Source of the DNA: Prevotellaceae bacterium
Lineage (GTDB): Bacteria; Bacteroidota; Bacteroidia; Bacteroidales; Bacteroidaceae
DNA: 15,095 bases
Assembly (NCBI GenBank): GCA_031262265.1
Contig: JAISIB010000122.1
Span: forward strand, 1 to 15,095
Direction: 5' to 3'
Positions within the stretch are counted from its first letter, which is position 1, and the number at the start of each line of letters is the position of its first letter. The position numbers and the translations under genes are program-made. The notes under the pieces are model-generated. The model searched no databases, had not been told where the DNA came from, and was given only the letters and a program-made list of their open reading frames with translations. Positions 7,780 to 14,943 of this stretch are shown here, piece after piece.

Positions 7780-7816
7780 TAATAATATGCGCACAAGGTA
7801 TCTCATAAAAATAGCG

Positions 7817-7824
7817 TACCTTTG
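7817..7824 (+). promoter_or_regulatory. Promoter -7 box almost touching the M16 start codon
   Basis: TACCTTTG is identical to the box of fabI, but only five bases separate it from the ATG at 7830, against 26-49 bases for the clearest other boxes in this window. The expected transcription start would fall on or next to the ATG, so the mRNA may be leaderless. No good -33 box is visible at 19-21 bases. Confidence 0.55.
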
Positions 7825-7829
7825 CAGGC

Positions 7830-9062
7830 ATGAATCATACGCAATTATCGAACGGGCTACGTGTTATCCACGAGCCAACGAACTCTCCTATTATTTATTG
7901 CGGCTATGCTATCAACGTCGGAACCAGAGACGAATTGCCTAACGAACAAGGAATGGCGCATTTTGTAGAACACTTGTTGTTCAAAGGAACGCAACAGCGA
8001 CGTCCTTGGCAAATCTTGAATAGCTTAGATAGGGTGGGCGGCGACTTGAATGCCTATACGACAAAAGAAGAAACGATGGTGCATGCCACGATCATGAGGC
8101 CGCATTTCTCGCGCGCGGTAGATCTGCTGACCGATCTCGTATTTCGTTCTGTTTTCCTGCCCGAAGAAATGAAAAAGGAAGTAGAGGTAATTATCGATGA
8201 AATTCGCTCCTATGCAGATTCGCCTGCCGAACAAATTTTTGACGACTTCGAAACGCAACTATTCGGTATCCACGCATTGGGACATTCTATTCTGGGTATT
8301 CCCGAACAGTTACTTCGTTTCACGACAGACGATGTAAAGCGTTTTGCCGAACGTTATTATTATCCGGAGAATATGGTGTTTTTCGTGCGAGGCGGTTTGT
8401 CGTTTCACCAAATAGTGCGCACGCTCGAAAAACATACGGCAGATATTCCCGTCGGTCATCGCTCCGCCGCACAACGACAGTCGCCCGCGCCGACTACTCC
8501 AAAAGAAGTGACGCAACGGAGGTCCATCCACCAAGCGCACGTGATTCTCGGTGCACGCAGCTATTCGGCGTTTGACCCTAAGCATGCGGCCGTTTTTCTA
8601 TTAAACAACCTACTGGGTGGGCCGGCATTAAATAGCAGACTGAACATGTCGCTACGCGAACGCAGTGGATTGGTATATACCGTAGAGTCCGGCGTAACGG
8701 CTTATACGGATACGGGTGTTTTCAACATCTATTTCGGTACGGACGATGCCGACGTGGCGCGCTGTATGAAGCTGGTTCGTAAAGAACTGAAACGACTGTG
8801 CCAATTTGCTCTGACGCCCACTCAATTGCACGCGGCTAAGCGACAACTCGTCGGGCAACTGAGCATCGCTGCCGAACACTATGAGAGCCGAACATTAGGT
8901 ATGGCTAAAATATTCTTACATTACGACAAATATGAAACAATTGAGGACACTTTTCGACGCATTGACGCTCTTACGCCCGCATTGCTACTCGAAACGGCCA
9001 ACGAGACCCTCGCTCCTGATCGTCTTCACGTACTTTCGTATCAGTCGGATGCGCCAAATTGA
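7830..9062 (+). CDS. M16 family zinc metallopeptidase (insulinase/processing-peptidase type)
   Basis: The 410-residue protein has the inverted zinc motif HxxEH of M16 peptidases: His44-Phe-Val-Glu47-His48. The third zinc ligand, Glu124 (in VIIDEIRSY), is exactly 76 residues after His48, the family's spacing. The start LSNGLRVIHEP (6-16) and GGDLNAYTTKEET (70-82) are typical of the N-terminal domain. The C-terminal half carries the RSGLVYTV element and the inactive second M16 domain. This makes it a two-domain, about 420-residue subunit like mitochondrial processing peptidase beta or YmxG. No signal peptide is visible, so cytoplasmic processing or turnover of peptides is likely; the substrate is unknown. 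No in-frame start lies between 7830 and the conserved LSNGLR block, so the ATG at 7830 must be used even though the promoter box is five bases away. It is divergent from the kdsD-like gene. Confidence 0.93.
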   Translation: MNHTQLSNGLRVIHEPTNSPIIYCGYAINVGTRDELPNEQGMAHFVEHLLFKGTQQRRPWQILNSLDRVGGDLNAYTTKEETMVHATIMRPHFSRAVDLLTDLVFRSVFLPEEMKKEVEVIIDEIRSYADSPAEQIFDDFETQLFGIHALGHSILGIPEQLLRFTTDDVKRFAERYYYPENMVFFVRGGLSFHQIVRTLEKHTADIPVGHRSAAQRQSPAPTTPKEVTQRRSIHQAHVILGARSYSAFDPKHAAVFLLNNLLGGPALNSRLNMSLRERSGLVYTVESGVTAYTDTGVFNIYFGTDDADVARCMKLVRKELKRLCQFALTPTQLHAAKRQLVGQLSIAAEHYESRTLGMAKIFLHYDKYETIEDTFRRIDALTPALLLETANETLAPDRLHVLSYQSDAPN

Positions 9063-9092
9063 CATATTGAATGATTTCTATCTCACAATGAA

Positions 9093-9100
9093 TATGTTTG
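9093..9100 (+). promoter_or_regulatory. Candidate promoter -7 box of grpE-dnaJ
   Basis: TATGTTTG fits TAnnTTTG and lies 78 bases before the grpE ATG, so the leader would be about 70 bases. The nearest TTG upstream (9067-9069) is 23 bases away, longer than the usual 19-21, which weakens the call. I saw no CIRCE element. Confidence 0.4.
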
Positions 9101-9120
9101 GCAAACTTTTTGCATGCCCC

Positions 9121-9144
9121 GCGAACAAAGCGACGGAAGTTCGC
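9121..9144 (+). other. Hairpin in the grpE leader
   Basis: GCGAAC (9121-9126) and GTTCGC (9139-9144) form a six-base stem with a 12-base loop. There is no T-run after it, so it is not a standard terminator for the M16 gene. It would lie in the 5' leader of grpE, 34 bases before the start codon. Confidence 0.4.
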
Positions 9145-9151
9145 TCATAAA

Positions 9152-9166
9152 TTATATCGAATATAA
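9152..9166 (+). other. AU-only hairpin just upstream of the grpE start
   Basis: TTATAT-CGA-ATATAA gives a six-base stem with a three-base loop ending 12 bases before the grpE ATG, at the place where a ribosome would load. The all-AU stem would melt easily. In an AT-rich leader such a palindrome may be chance. Confidence 0.3.
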
Positions 9167-9178
9167 AACTATTGAAAT

Positions 9179-9784
9179 ATGAGTACTCGAAACAAAGTTC
9201 ACAAGCAAGACAAACAACAAGAAAATGAATGGCAAGAAACGCCGGACGTATCTATGGAACAGGAAAAAGTAGCAACAGAAGATACGCAAGTAACGGAAGA
9301 AGCTACGCCGAATGCAGAAGAAACGCTGCAAAAGCAAGTGGACGAGTTGACCGAGCAATTGGCTACGCTCAACGATAAATATCTGCGTCAGATGGCAGAA
9401 TTTGATAACTACCGGAAGCGTACGATGAAGGAGAAAGCCGAACTAATACTGAACGGTAGTGAGAAAAGTATCCTCAGTCTGCTCCCCGTCGTGGATGATA
9501 TGGAACGCGCCATTCAGACGATGAAAAATTCATCGGACGTGGAAGCCATTAAACAGGGGATAGACCTTATATATAATAAATTCCTCTCCATTTTATCCTC
9601 TCAACACGGCGTACAACCCATAGATGCTATCGGACAAACGTTGAATACGGATTACCACGAGGCTATTGCCGTTGTCCCAACGCCTGATGAAAATGCCAAA
9701 GGCAAGATTATGGATTGCACCAAGACCGGTTATACGATGAACGACAAAGTAATTCGTCACGCACAGGTCGTTGTCGGAGAATAA
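9179..9784 (+). CDS. grpE: Nucleotide exchange factor GrpE
   Basis: GrpE releases ADP from DnaK and so drives substrate turnover in the Hsp70 cycle in the cytoplasm. The 201-residue protein has a charged, Glu/Gln-rich N-terminus (about 1-45), a long coiled-coil helix (about 46-105, including LNDKYLRQMAEFDNYRKRT, the family's most conserved stretch) and the compact beta domain near the C-terminus with DYHEAIAV and a closing GYTMNDKVIRHAQVVVG motif. Length and order of elements are normal for the family. The ATG at 9179 is the first in frame. dnaJ follows after 28 bases, so the co-chaperones are co-transcribed; dnaK is not in this window. Heat or general stress control is likely, but no sigma32 or CIRCE site is visible. 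Confidence 0.96.
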   Translation: MSTRNKVHKQDKQQENEWQETPDVSMEQEKVATEDTQVTEEATPNAEETLQKQVDELTEQLATLNDKYLRQMAEFDNYRKRTMKEKAELILNGSEKSILSLLPVVDDMERAIQTMKNSSDVEAIKQGIDLIYNKFLSILSSQHGVQPIDAIGQTLNTDYHEAIAVVPTPDENAKGKIMDCTKTGYTMNDKVIRHAQVVVGE

Positions 9785-9812
9785 AACGAACTACATATCA
9801 CAACATTGCATC

Positions 9813-10982
9813 ATGGCAGAGAAAAGGGATTACTACGAAATACTGGAAGTAGCGAAAAATGCTACCGCCGATGAGATAAAAAAAGCCTATCGGAAGAAAG
9901 CGATCCAATATCACCCAGATAAAAATCCGGGAAATAAGGAAGCGGAAGAAAAATTCAAGGAAGCAGCAGAAGCGTACGGAGTGCTGAGCGAACCGGACAA
10001 GCGCGCACGCTATGATCAGTTCGGTCATGCAGGCGTTGGCGGAGCGGGTGGCGGCGCAAGCGGCTTTGGCGGCGGATTCGAGGGAAATATGTCGATGGAC
10101 GATATTTTCTCCATGTTCGGCGACGTCTTTGGCGGACATTTCGGCGGCGGTTTCGGACGCGGATTCGGCGGCGGGCGTTCACAAAAGCGCGTATTTCGGG
10201 GTGCCGACTTACGTCTGAAAGTAAAACTGACGCTCAAAGAAATATCCACCGGCGTAGAGAAAAAATTCAAAGTAAAGAAATACGTAACGTGCAACCATTG
10301 TCACGGAACGGGCGCAGAAGGAACGGGAGGAACCGAGACTTGTCCGACTTGCCACGGCAGTGGGACGCAAACTGTCACGCAGCATACGATACTCGGCACG
10401 ATGCAGTCGCGCACCACGTGCCACACGTGCGGCGGCGTCGGGACTATTATCAAAAACAAATGTAAGGTGTGCGGCGGCGACGGAATCGTCATGGGCGAAG
10501 AAGTAGTAACCGTGAAAATTCCTGCGGGAGTGGCCGAAGGCATGCAGCTTTCGATGAGCGGCAAAGGACATGCCGGCAAACAAAACGGAGTTCCGGGAGA
10601 TTTGCTTATTCAGGTGGAAGAAGAACAGCATGCTGACCTGATCCGCGACGAGAATGATTTAATTTACAACCTGCTACTCAGCTTCCCGACAGCTGCGCTT
10701 GGCGGATCCATAGAGGTTCCGACCATTGACGGCCGCGTAAAAGTAAAGATTGACGCAGGGACACAGCCGGGAAAGGTGCTACGCCTACGCGGAAAAGGAC
10801 TTCCCTCAGTGAACGGCTATGGTACCGGCGATTTGCTCGTCAATGTGAGCGTTTATGTGCCGGAACATCTTACGACCGCCGAAAAAACTGCCATCGAGCA
10901 ATGGGAACAGGCTCCTAACTTCAAGCCGAGCGCATCGGTCAAAGAAAAGATTTTCAAGAAGTTCAAGAGTTTCTTTGACTAA
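9813..10982 (+). CDS. dnaJ: Chaperone protein DnaJ (type I Hsp40)
   Basis: DnaJ delivers unfolded clients to DnaK and stimulates its ATPase. The 389-residue protein has the full type I layout: J domain (1-70) with His34-Pro35-Asp36, a Gly/Phe-rich linker (about 71-121), the zinc-binding region with four CxxCxGxG-type repeats at Cys160/163, 177/180, 203/206 and 217/220, and the C-terminal substrate-binding barrels (about 225-375). The reading frame extends upstream to a TTG at 9771 inside grpE, but the ATG at 9813 gives MAEKRDYYEIL, the standard family start, and leaves a 28-base gap after grpE. The last codons contain the -33 box of the pheS promoter. All motif residues are intact. It works with the GrpE encoded just upstream. 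Confidence 0.97.
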   Translation: MAEKRDYYEILEVAKNATADEIKKAYRKKAIQYHPDKNPGNKEAEEKFKEAAEAYGVLSEPDKRARYDQFGHAGVGGAGGGASGFGGGFEGNMSMDDIFSMFGDVFGGHFGGGFGRGFGGGRSQKRVFRGADLRLKVKLTLKEISTGVEKKFKVKKYVTCNHCHGTGAEGTGGTETCPTCHGSGTQTVTQHTILGTMQSRTTCHTCGGVGTIIKNKCKVCGGDGIVMGEEVVTVKIPAGVAEGMQLSMSGKGHAGKQNGVPGDLLIQVEEEQHADLIRDENDLIYNLLLSFPTAALGGSIEVPTIDGRVKVKIDAGTQPGKVLRLRGKGLPSVNGYGTGDLLVNVSVYVPEHLTTAEKTAIEQWEQAPNFKPSASVKEKIFKKFKSFFD

Positions 10983-11004
10983 TCCCCTCAATCCACTACT
11001 TTTG
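10974..11004 (+). promoter_or_regulatory. Promoter of pheS (-33 and -7 boxes)
   Basis: TTTG (10974-10977) and TACTTTTG (10997-11004) are separated by 19 bases, a full match to the Bacteroidetes consensus TTTG-N19-21-TAnnTTTG and the best promoter in the window. The -33 box lies in the last codons of dnaJ. The leader of pheS would be about 20 bases. Confidence 0.8.
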
Positions 11005-11032
11005 CGGTAATTTTCCATAAAACAAGAATCAC

Positions 11033-12055
11033 ATGATCGCTCTCATTAAGCAATTGTCGGACGAAGCGGATTTGCTGGCTGCCGGCACACCTGAGGAAGT
11101 AGAAGCCTTGCGTATCAAATATCTCGGAAAGAAAGGAGTTGTCAACGATTTGATGGCGGACTTCCGAAATGTAGCTCCCGAGCATAAAAAAGAAGTAGGC
11201 ATCCGACTCAATGAGTTGAAGACAAAATTACAGAATCGCATCAACGAACTAAAAGCCGCTTGCGAAACCGTAGATGCACGCGCCGAGGAATCAGATCTGA
11301 CGCGCACGGCCTATCCAACCCCGCTCGGCACACGACATCCGTTGACGTTGGTACGCAACGAAGCCATCGACATTTTCTCACGTATGGGATTCGGCATCGC
11401 CGAAGGCCCCGAAATAGAAGACGATTGGCACGTATTTTCCGCACTCAATTTCGCCGAAGACCATCCTGCCCGCGACATGCAAGACACTTTCTTCATCGAA
11501 GCACATCCAGATATTATCTTGCGCACACATACCTCGTCGGTGCAAGTACGCGCTATGGAAAGTATGAAAAAACCGCCCATTCGCATCATTTGCCCGGGTC
11601 GTGTCTACCGCAACGAGGCGATTAGCTATCGCGCGCACTGTTTTTTCCATCAGATCGAAGCATTATACATCGACAAGGGTGTTTCATTTGCCGACTTAAA
11701 ACAGGTGTTACTCCAATTTGCTCGTGAGATGTTCGGCGCAGATACCAAGATTCGTCTACGCCCCTCCTATTTTCCGTTCACTGAGCCAAGTGCTGAGATG
11801 GATATCAGTTGCAACATCTGCGGCGGAAAAGGTTGCCCGTTCTGCAAGCATACCGGCTGGGTAGAAATACTCGGTTGCGGCATGGTAGACCCTAACGTGC
11901 TCGAAGCATCCGGCATAGACAGTAGTATATATAGCGGCTATGCGCTGGGCATGGGCATTGAGCGTATGACAAATTTGAAGTATCAAGTGAACGATTTGCG
12001 CCTGTTTTCGGAAAACGACGTCCGTTTCTTACGTGAGTTCGTCGTCGAAAACTGA
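11033..12055 (+). CDS. pheS: Phenylalanine--tRNA ligase alpha subunit
   Basis: PheS is the catalytic subunit of the alpha2beta2 synthetase that charges tRNA-Phe. The 340-residue protein starts with a helical tRNA-binding arm (about 1-85) followed by the class II catalytic core: NEAIDIFSRMGF and GPEIE (109-129), HTSSVQVRAM (166-175), motif 2 with PGRVYRNEAIS and FFHQIEAL (188-211), FPFTEPSAEMDI (247-258) and motif 3 with GYALGMGIERM (302-312). Between the Phe-site segment and LGCGMV sits a Cys4 cluster, Cys260, Cys263, Cys268 and Cys271, which looks like a small zinc knuckle absent from E. coli PheS. pheT is not adjacent: a strong terminator follows directly, so the beta subunit must be encoded elsewhere. 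Transcription starts from its own promoter behind dnaJ. Identification is secure. Confidence 0.97.
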   Translation: MIALIKQLSDEADLLAAGTPEEVEALRIKYLGKKGVVNDLMADFRNVAPEHKKEVGIRLNELKTKLQNRINELKAACETVDARAEESDLTRTAYPTPLGTRHPLTLVRNEAIDIFSRMGFGIAEGPEIEDDWHVFSALNFAEDHPARDMQDTFFIEAHPDIILRTHTSSVQVRAMESMKKPPIRIICPGRVYRNEAISYRAHCFFHQIEALYIDKGVSFADLKQVLLQFAREMFGADTKIRLRPSYFPFTEPSAEMDISCNICGGKGCPFCKHTGWVEILGCGMVDPNVLEASGIDSSIYSGYALGMGIERMTNLKYQVNDLRLFSENDVRFLREFVVEN

Positions 12056-12081
12056 TTTTTCTCCTTATTATATAATAGAGC

Positions 12082-12117
12082 AAACCCTTGTCGGAATCCG
12101 ACAAGGGTTTTGTTTTT
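12082..12117 (+). terminator. Rho-independent terminator of pheS
   Basis: A perfect 13-base stem, AAACCCTTGTCGG (12082-12094) and CCGACAAGGGTTT (12098-12110), with the loop AAT, is followed by TGTTTTT. It lies 27 bases after the pheS stop codon. Confidence 0.93.
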
Positions 12118-12168
12118 GTAGTTCCTCGTTAGTTGGATAAATATCCTCGTAAGTTATTCCCACCGGAT

Positions 12169-12192
12169 AGTCGGAAAATAAATTTTCCGGCT
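12169..12192. terminator. Second hairpin between the convergent genes
   Basis: AGTCGGAAAA (12169-12178) and TTTTCCGGCT (12183-12192) pair over ten bases with one G-U, around the loop TAAA. The run after it on the + strand is only loosely T-rich, and no T-run follows on the - strand. It could serve as a back-up terminator for pheS or end the endonuclease transcript coming from the right. Confidence 0.4.
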
Positions 12193-12257
12193 TTGATATT
12201 TTCAGTAGCTCATAGACTCTATCATCACGCGTATCGCTCGAGTCGCATTTACCAGAG

Positions 12258-13034
12258 CTACTCCGGCCAATCTGCGGGAATATATCTGGACTCTATCCGG
12301 TGTTCAATACTATCAGGAAGCGCGGAGAAAAAATCTATCTCGGTCAGCTGCTCTACCTCGCGCACCGTAGTCATATAGCTGTGCAACGGCCGGTTTCCGC
12401 GTTCGTTAGGATAAACAAAACCAACGGCTCGCGGCTCTCCGTGCAGACATAGAATGACTTTGAAGAACGCGTCCGGTACGCGCACAAGATCTTTCCCAAT
12501 AGTGCGAGGAGTTAAATACTCATAGAACACGGGGCCAGCCACGATATACAAGCAACTATCTTTCTCCAACCATTGGCGGCATTTTCCCTCCAATTCATTC
12601 CAATCACCACGGTTCAGATTCGGGTGTTGCGGCGACATGTTTGTCATATAGAAGCTTTCGAGCATCGCCTCTTTACTCCATGTGTTATCACCCGCAGGGC
12701 ACAGATGGCCTTTGTCCCATCCGCTTCGATTATAGTTGTTCGGCGTCACGGCCTGCGCGCGCGGCAGATCCGGATCCGAACGAAAACGGTCGATTCGCTT
12801 AGTACCTTCTTCCAATCGTTCCGCCGTCAATTTCCATGCCACCCAATGGGGATTGCGCGTATCGGCATTATAGGAAAGCACATAACCGGTGCGCTGCATC
12901 AATCGCTCGAGAGAATCAGCAGCCACCCTTTGTATCAGATACACGTCGGGTTCGCCGGTCTGACACACCGCTGAGATAGCACCCAGACAAAGTGTCGCGA
13001 GCAATAATAACGGTCGTTTGCTATGTTTCTTCAT
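12258..13034 (-). CDS. Secreted DNA/RNA non-specific endonuclease (NUC1 family)
   Basis: The 258-residue protein has an N-terminal signal peptide (basic KKHSKR, hydrophobic LLLLATLCLGAISA, cleavage near residue 25) and a beta-beta-alpha-metal endonuclease domain like Serratia nuclease and NucA. Seen: WDKGHLCPAGD with His110 as expected general base (the family signature DRGH is DKGH here), ESFYMTNMSPQ, and NLNRGDWNELE with Asn141 as expected Mg ligand, then the conserved IVAGPVF segment. These enzymes cut DNA and RNA without sequence preference, so a role in the periplasm or outside the cell, for nucleic-acid feeding or biofilm DNA, is likely. The frame opens earlier at a TTG (13073) inside the promoter box, so the ATG at 13034 is chosen. 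The Cys after ISAV does not fit a lipobox. It is divergent from the lipoprotein gene. Confidence 0.92.
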   Translation of the reverse strand: MKKHSKRPLLLLATLCLGAISAVCQTGEPDVYLIQRVAADSLERLMQRTGYVLSYNADTRNPHWVAWKLTAERLEEGTKRIDRFRSDPDLPRAQAVTPNNYNRSGWDKGHLCPAGDNTWSKEAMLESFYMTNMSPQHPNLNRGDWNELEGKCRQWLEKDSCLYIVAGPVFYEYLTPRTIGKDLVRVPDAFFKVILCLHGEPRAVGFVYPNERGNRPLHSYMTTVREVEQLTEIDFFSALPDSIEHRIESRYIPADWPE

Positions 13035-13070
13035 AATGGCTGTAAAAATAGCGAGTTCCGCCTTCACCGA

Positions 13071-13078
13071 CAAACCTA
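13071..13078 (-). promoter_or_regulatory. Promoter -7 box of the endonuclease gene
   Basis: On the - strand TAGGTTTG (13078 down to 13071) fits TAnnTTTG and lies 36 bases before the ATG at 13034. The box covers the upstream TTG codon, which therefore cannot be the start. No clear -33 box is visible. Confidence 0.6.
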
Positions 13079-13127
13079 CGGGGAAATAATTTTAGATTTT
13101 ATTTTAATATCGTCCATGATTATTTTA

Positions 13128-13135
13128 TAACTTTG
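13128..13135 (+). promoter_or_regulatory. Promoter -7 box of the lipoprotein gene
   Basis: TAACTTTG, the same sequence as in front of the LTA-synthase-family gene, ends 49 bases before the ATG at 13185. It lies 49 bases from the opposing endonuclease box, so both promoters share one short AT-rich control region. Confidence 0.65.
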
Positions 13136-13184
13136 GCGCGATTGCTGTCATAAACCTTACTTGTACACTTTAAACATTAAACGC

Positions 13185-14825
13185 ATGAAAGCATGTTCTA
13201 TACCTTTCATTCTGCTGCTATCGTTCCTACTCGTGGGATGCGGCGGACAACAAAACGGTAAAGCTACCGTTGCCGAACGCATAATCGTCGGCTCCGATAC
13301 GCTCGTATCCGCCAATTATGATCTACTCAAAGACACGGTCGTCGTACCGTTGAGTTCGCTACTTTCCGATTTCTCAATCGTGTGTCTGGACAACACGAGC
13401 GATGAGGCCATAGTAGGCTCGGGTGCCAAAGTATTCGTCAGTGAACGTTACATCGGCGTGTTTTCCTCGGCGTCAGGCTATAGGCTGTTCGATAGACAGG
13501 GCAAATATCTTACCGAAGTCTCGTCGAGCGGACAAGGCCCCTACGAGTATGTCATGCCTATCTGCGACAGTTATATCGACGACTCCGGAACGGTCTACCT
13601 CATGCCGTGGATGGACAAGAAATTGATCGCCTACGATATTCAAAAGGATCAATACCGAGCGATACCGCTGACGTATATGACGACCAAAGCGACTTTCACG
13701 ATAGATGCCGAGAAAGAGCGGCTGAGTATCGCAAACTTAGCTTTTCCGGGCGCGAAGAGTGTCGCTTGGGTGCAAGATCTCGCCGGTAATCTCATCGAAG
13801 AAGTCTCCGCCGCTAACTATATAATCCCGCAACCGGATTTCGGCAATGAAATGGCCAGCGCATTCTGTACCGAGGCCTTCGACGTGCTGTTCTGGACTTG
13901 GACAGATCAACCGATACTCGATACGCTTTATCATTACGACACGACGGCCAATCGTCTGAAACCGGTATATACCGCCTATCCGCAGAAAGAAGGAGCTGCA
14001 TTCCGACCTTCGTTCGTGGAACTGCCCGATTATTACTTGACAACTGTACAGGTAGAAGACAAACTCATTCAGATAAACCAATCCACGATTATCTTAGATG
14101 GCGAACAAGTAGTGGTGGCTGTTGACAAGCATGATCTTAGTGGATTCTATGCCGACCTGCGTCTGGATATGTTGGGTGGTTTGACGACACCCAAGTTTCC
14201 TCCGTTCAGAAGAGGTTATTATGCCGACAATCGTGATCCGATAGAATTGAAAGACGCTCTGGAAGATCTCTTGGCAAAGGAAACAGACATCATTCCCGAA
14301 CAACGTGCTCAGTTGGAAGCGTTGGCGGCTTCGCTCAACGACAATTCAAATAACGTACTATTTGTGGGAAAACTTAAACGCGAAGGAGAAAGCAGCTTCG
14401 AAGGGAAAATTCCGGTAATCCATCAAACGAAGTCCAAAGCACAAACGGACGTAAGCCAAACGAGCGAAGCAATGGATGATGATAACAAATTATATAGATT
14501 TGATGATTTGCGTGATAAACTAAAAGAGGAACCACAATTTAATGACATTCTATTCTATCTCAAAGCCAATAATCGTTATCAGAATTGGGATATCAATGAT
14601 AAGAGATTGGCTTTGGTTCAGGTTATTGTTGAGAAAGACGGGACCATCTCTGAAGCTCTGTTAACACGGAGTACAGGAAATCAAGAGTTGGACGAGGAAG
14701 CTCTGCGTTTGGCACGCGGCGCAAAAGGGCGAGCAGCCATCGATAGACGGAATCGACCAGTACGAATGCGGGATTACTCTTTACAAGTTAGTTTTCCACC
14801 CACAGAACCTCAACTTATAAAATAA
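13185..14825 (+). CDS. Lipoprotein: six-bladed beta-propeller with C-terminal TonB-like domain
   Basis: The 546-residue protein begins with a signal peptide ending in the lipobox LVGC, so Cys19 should be lipidated and the protein anchored in a membrane facing the periplasm or surface. Residues about 45-398 resemble the Bacteroides six-bladed beta-propeller lipoproteins (VPLSSLLSDFSIVCLDN, then YRLFDRQGKYLTEV and GQGPYEY, which mark one blade). After a polar linker (about 399-445) comes a domain (about 450-538) with ALVQVIVEKDGTISEALL, a TGNQELDEEALRLA stretch, and a final NRPVRMRDYSLQVSF, which is the pattern of a TonB C-terminal domain. There is no N-terminal TonB helix or Pro-rich spacer. 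The frame also opens at a TTG (13161), but the ATG at 13185 gives a normal signal peptide. GC falls to about 31% at 14471-14640. Function is unknown; ligand binding or receptor contact is plausible. Confidence 0.8.
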   Translation: MKACSIPFILLLSFLLVGCGGQQNGKATVAERIIVGSDTLVSANYDLLKDTVVVPLSSLLSDFSIVCLDNTSDEAIVGSGAKVFVSERYIGVFSSASGYRLFDRQGKYLTEVSSSGQGPYEYVMPICDSYIDDSGTVYLMPWMDKKLIAYDIQKDQYRAIPLTYMTTKATFTIDAEKERLSIANLAFPGAKSVAWVQDLAGNLIEEVSAANYIIPQPDFGNEMASAFCTEAFDVLFWTWTDQPILDTLYHYDTTANRLKPVYTAYPQKEGAAFRPSFVELPDYYLTTVQVEDKLIQINQSTIILDGEQVVVAVDKHDLSGFYADLRLDMLGGLTTPKFPPFRRGYYADNRDPIELKDALEDLLAKETDIIPEQRAQLEALAASLNDNSNNVLFVGKLKREGESSFEGKIPVIHQTKSKAQTDVSQTSEAMDDDNKLYRFDDLRDKLKEEPQFNDILFYLKANNRYQNWDINDKRLALVQVIVEKDGTISEALLTRSTGNQELDEEALRLARGAKGRAAIDRRNRPVRMRDYSLQVSFPPTEPQLIK

Positions 14826-14890
14826 ATTCGATAAAAAATATAGTCACATTATTCCGCAACGTTCTTTCTTTCTCGTAAGTATTTAAACGC

Positions 14891-14943
14891 ATTTGCCCCG
14901 CTGCTGTTCGTCTCTCCTCGAAACAAACAACAACGGGGCAAAT
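14891..14943. repeat. 10-bp inverted repeat downstream of 5S rRNA
   Basis: ATTTGCCCCG (14891-14900) and CGGGGCAAAT (14934-14943) are perfect reverse complements with a 33-base spacer that can itself pair (TGTTCG with CGAAACA, one bulge). It lies between the convergent lipoprotein gene and the rRNA operon and may help to stop one or both transcripts, although no long T-run follows either arm. Confidence 0.55.

Noticed and set aside
9771..9812. TTG start of dnaJ inside grpE
   Set aside because: The added 14 residues do not belong to the J domain, and MAEKRDYYEIL from the ATG at 9813 is the family start.
10023..10175. GGC-rich repetitive stretch, possible tandem repeat
   Set aside because: It encodes the Gly/Phe linker of DnaJ, which explains the repetition.
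11260..11625. 121-codon Arg/His-rich frame inside pheS
   Set aside because: Composition is typical of an out-of-frame translation, and it lies wholly within pheS.
13035..13073. TTG start of the endonuclease gene
   Set aside because: It overlaps the -7 box, and the signal peptide begins properly at the ATG at 13034.
13161..13184. TTG start of the lipoprotein gene
   Set aside because: It would lengthen the signal peptide n-region needlessly; the ATG at 13185 gives a standard lipoprotein signal.
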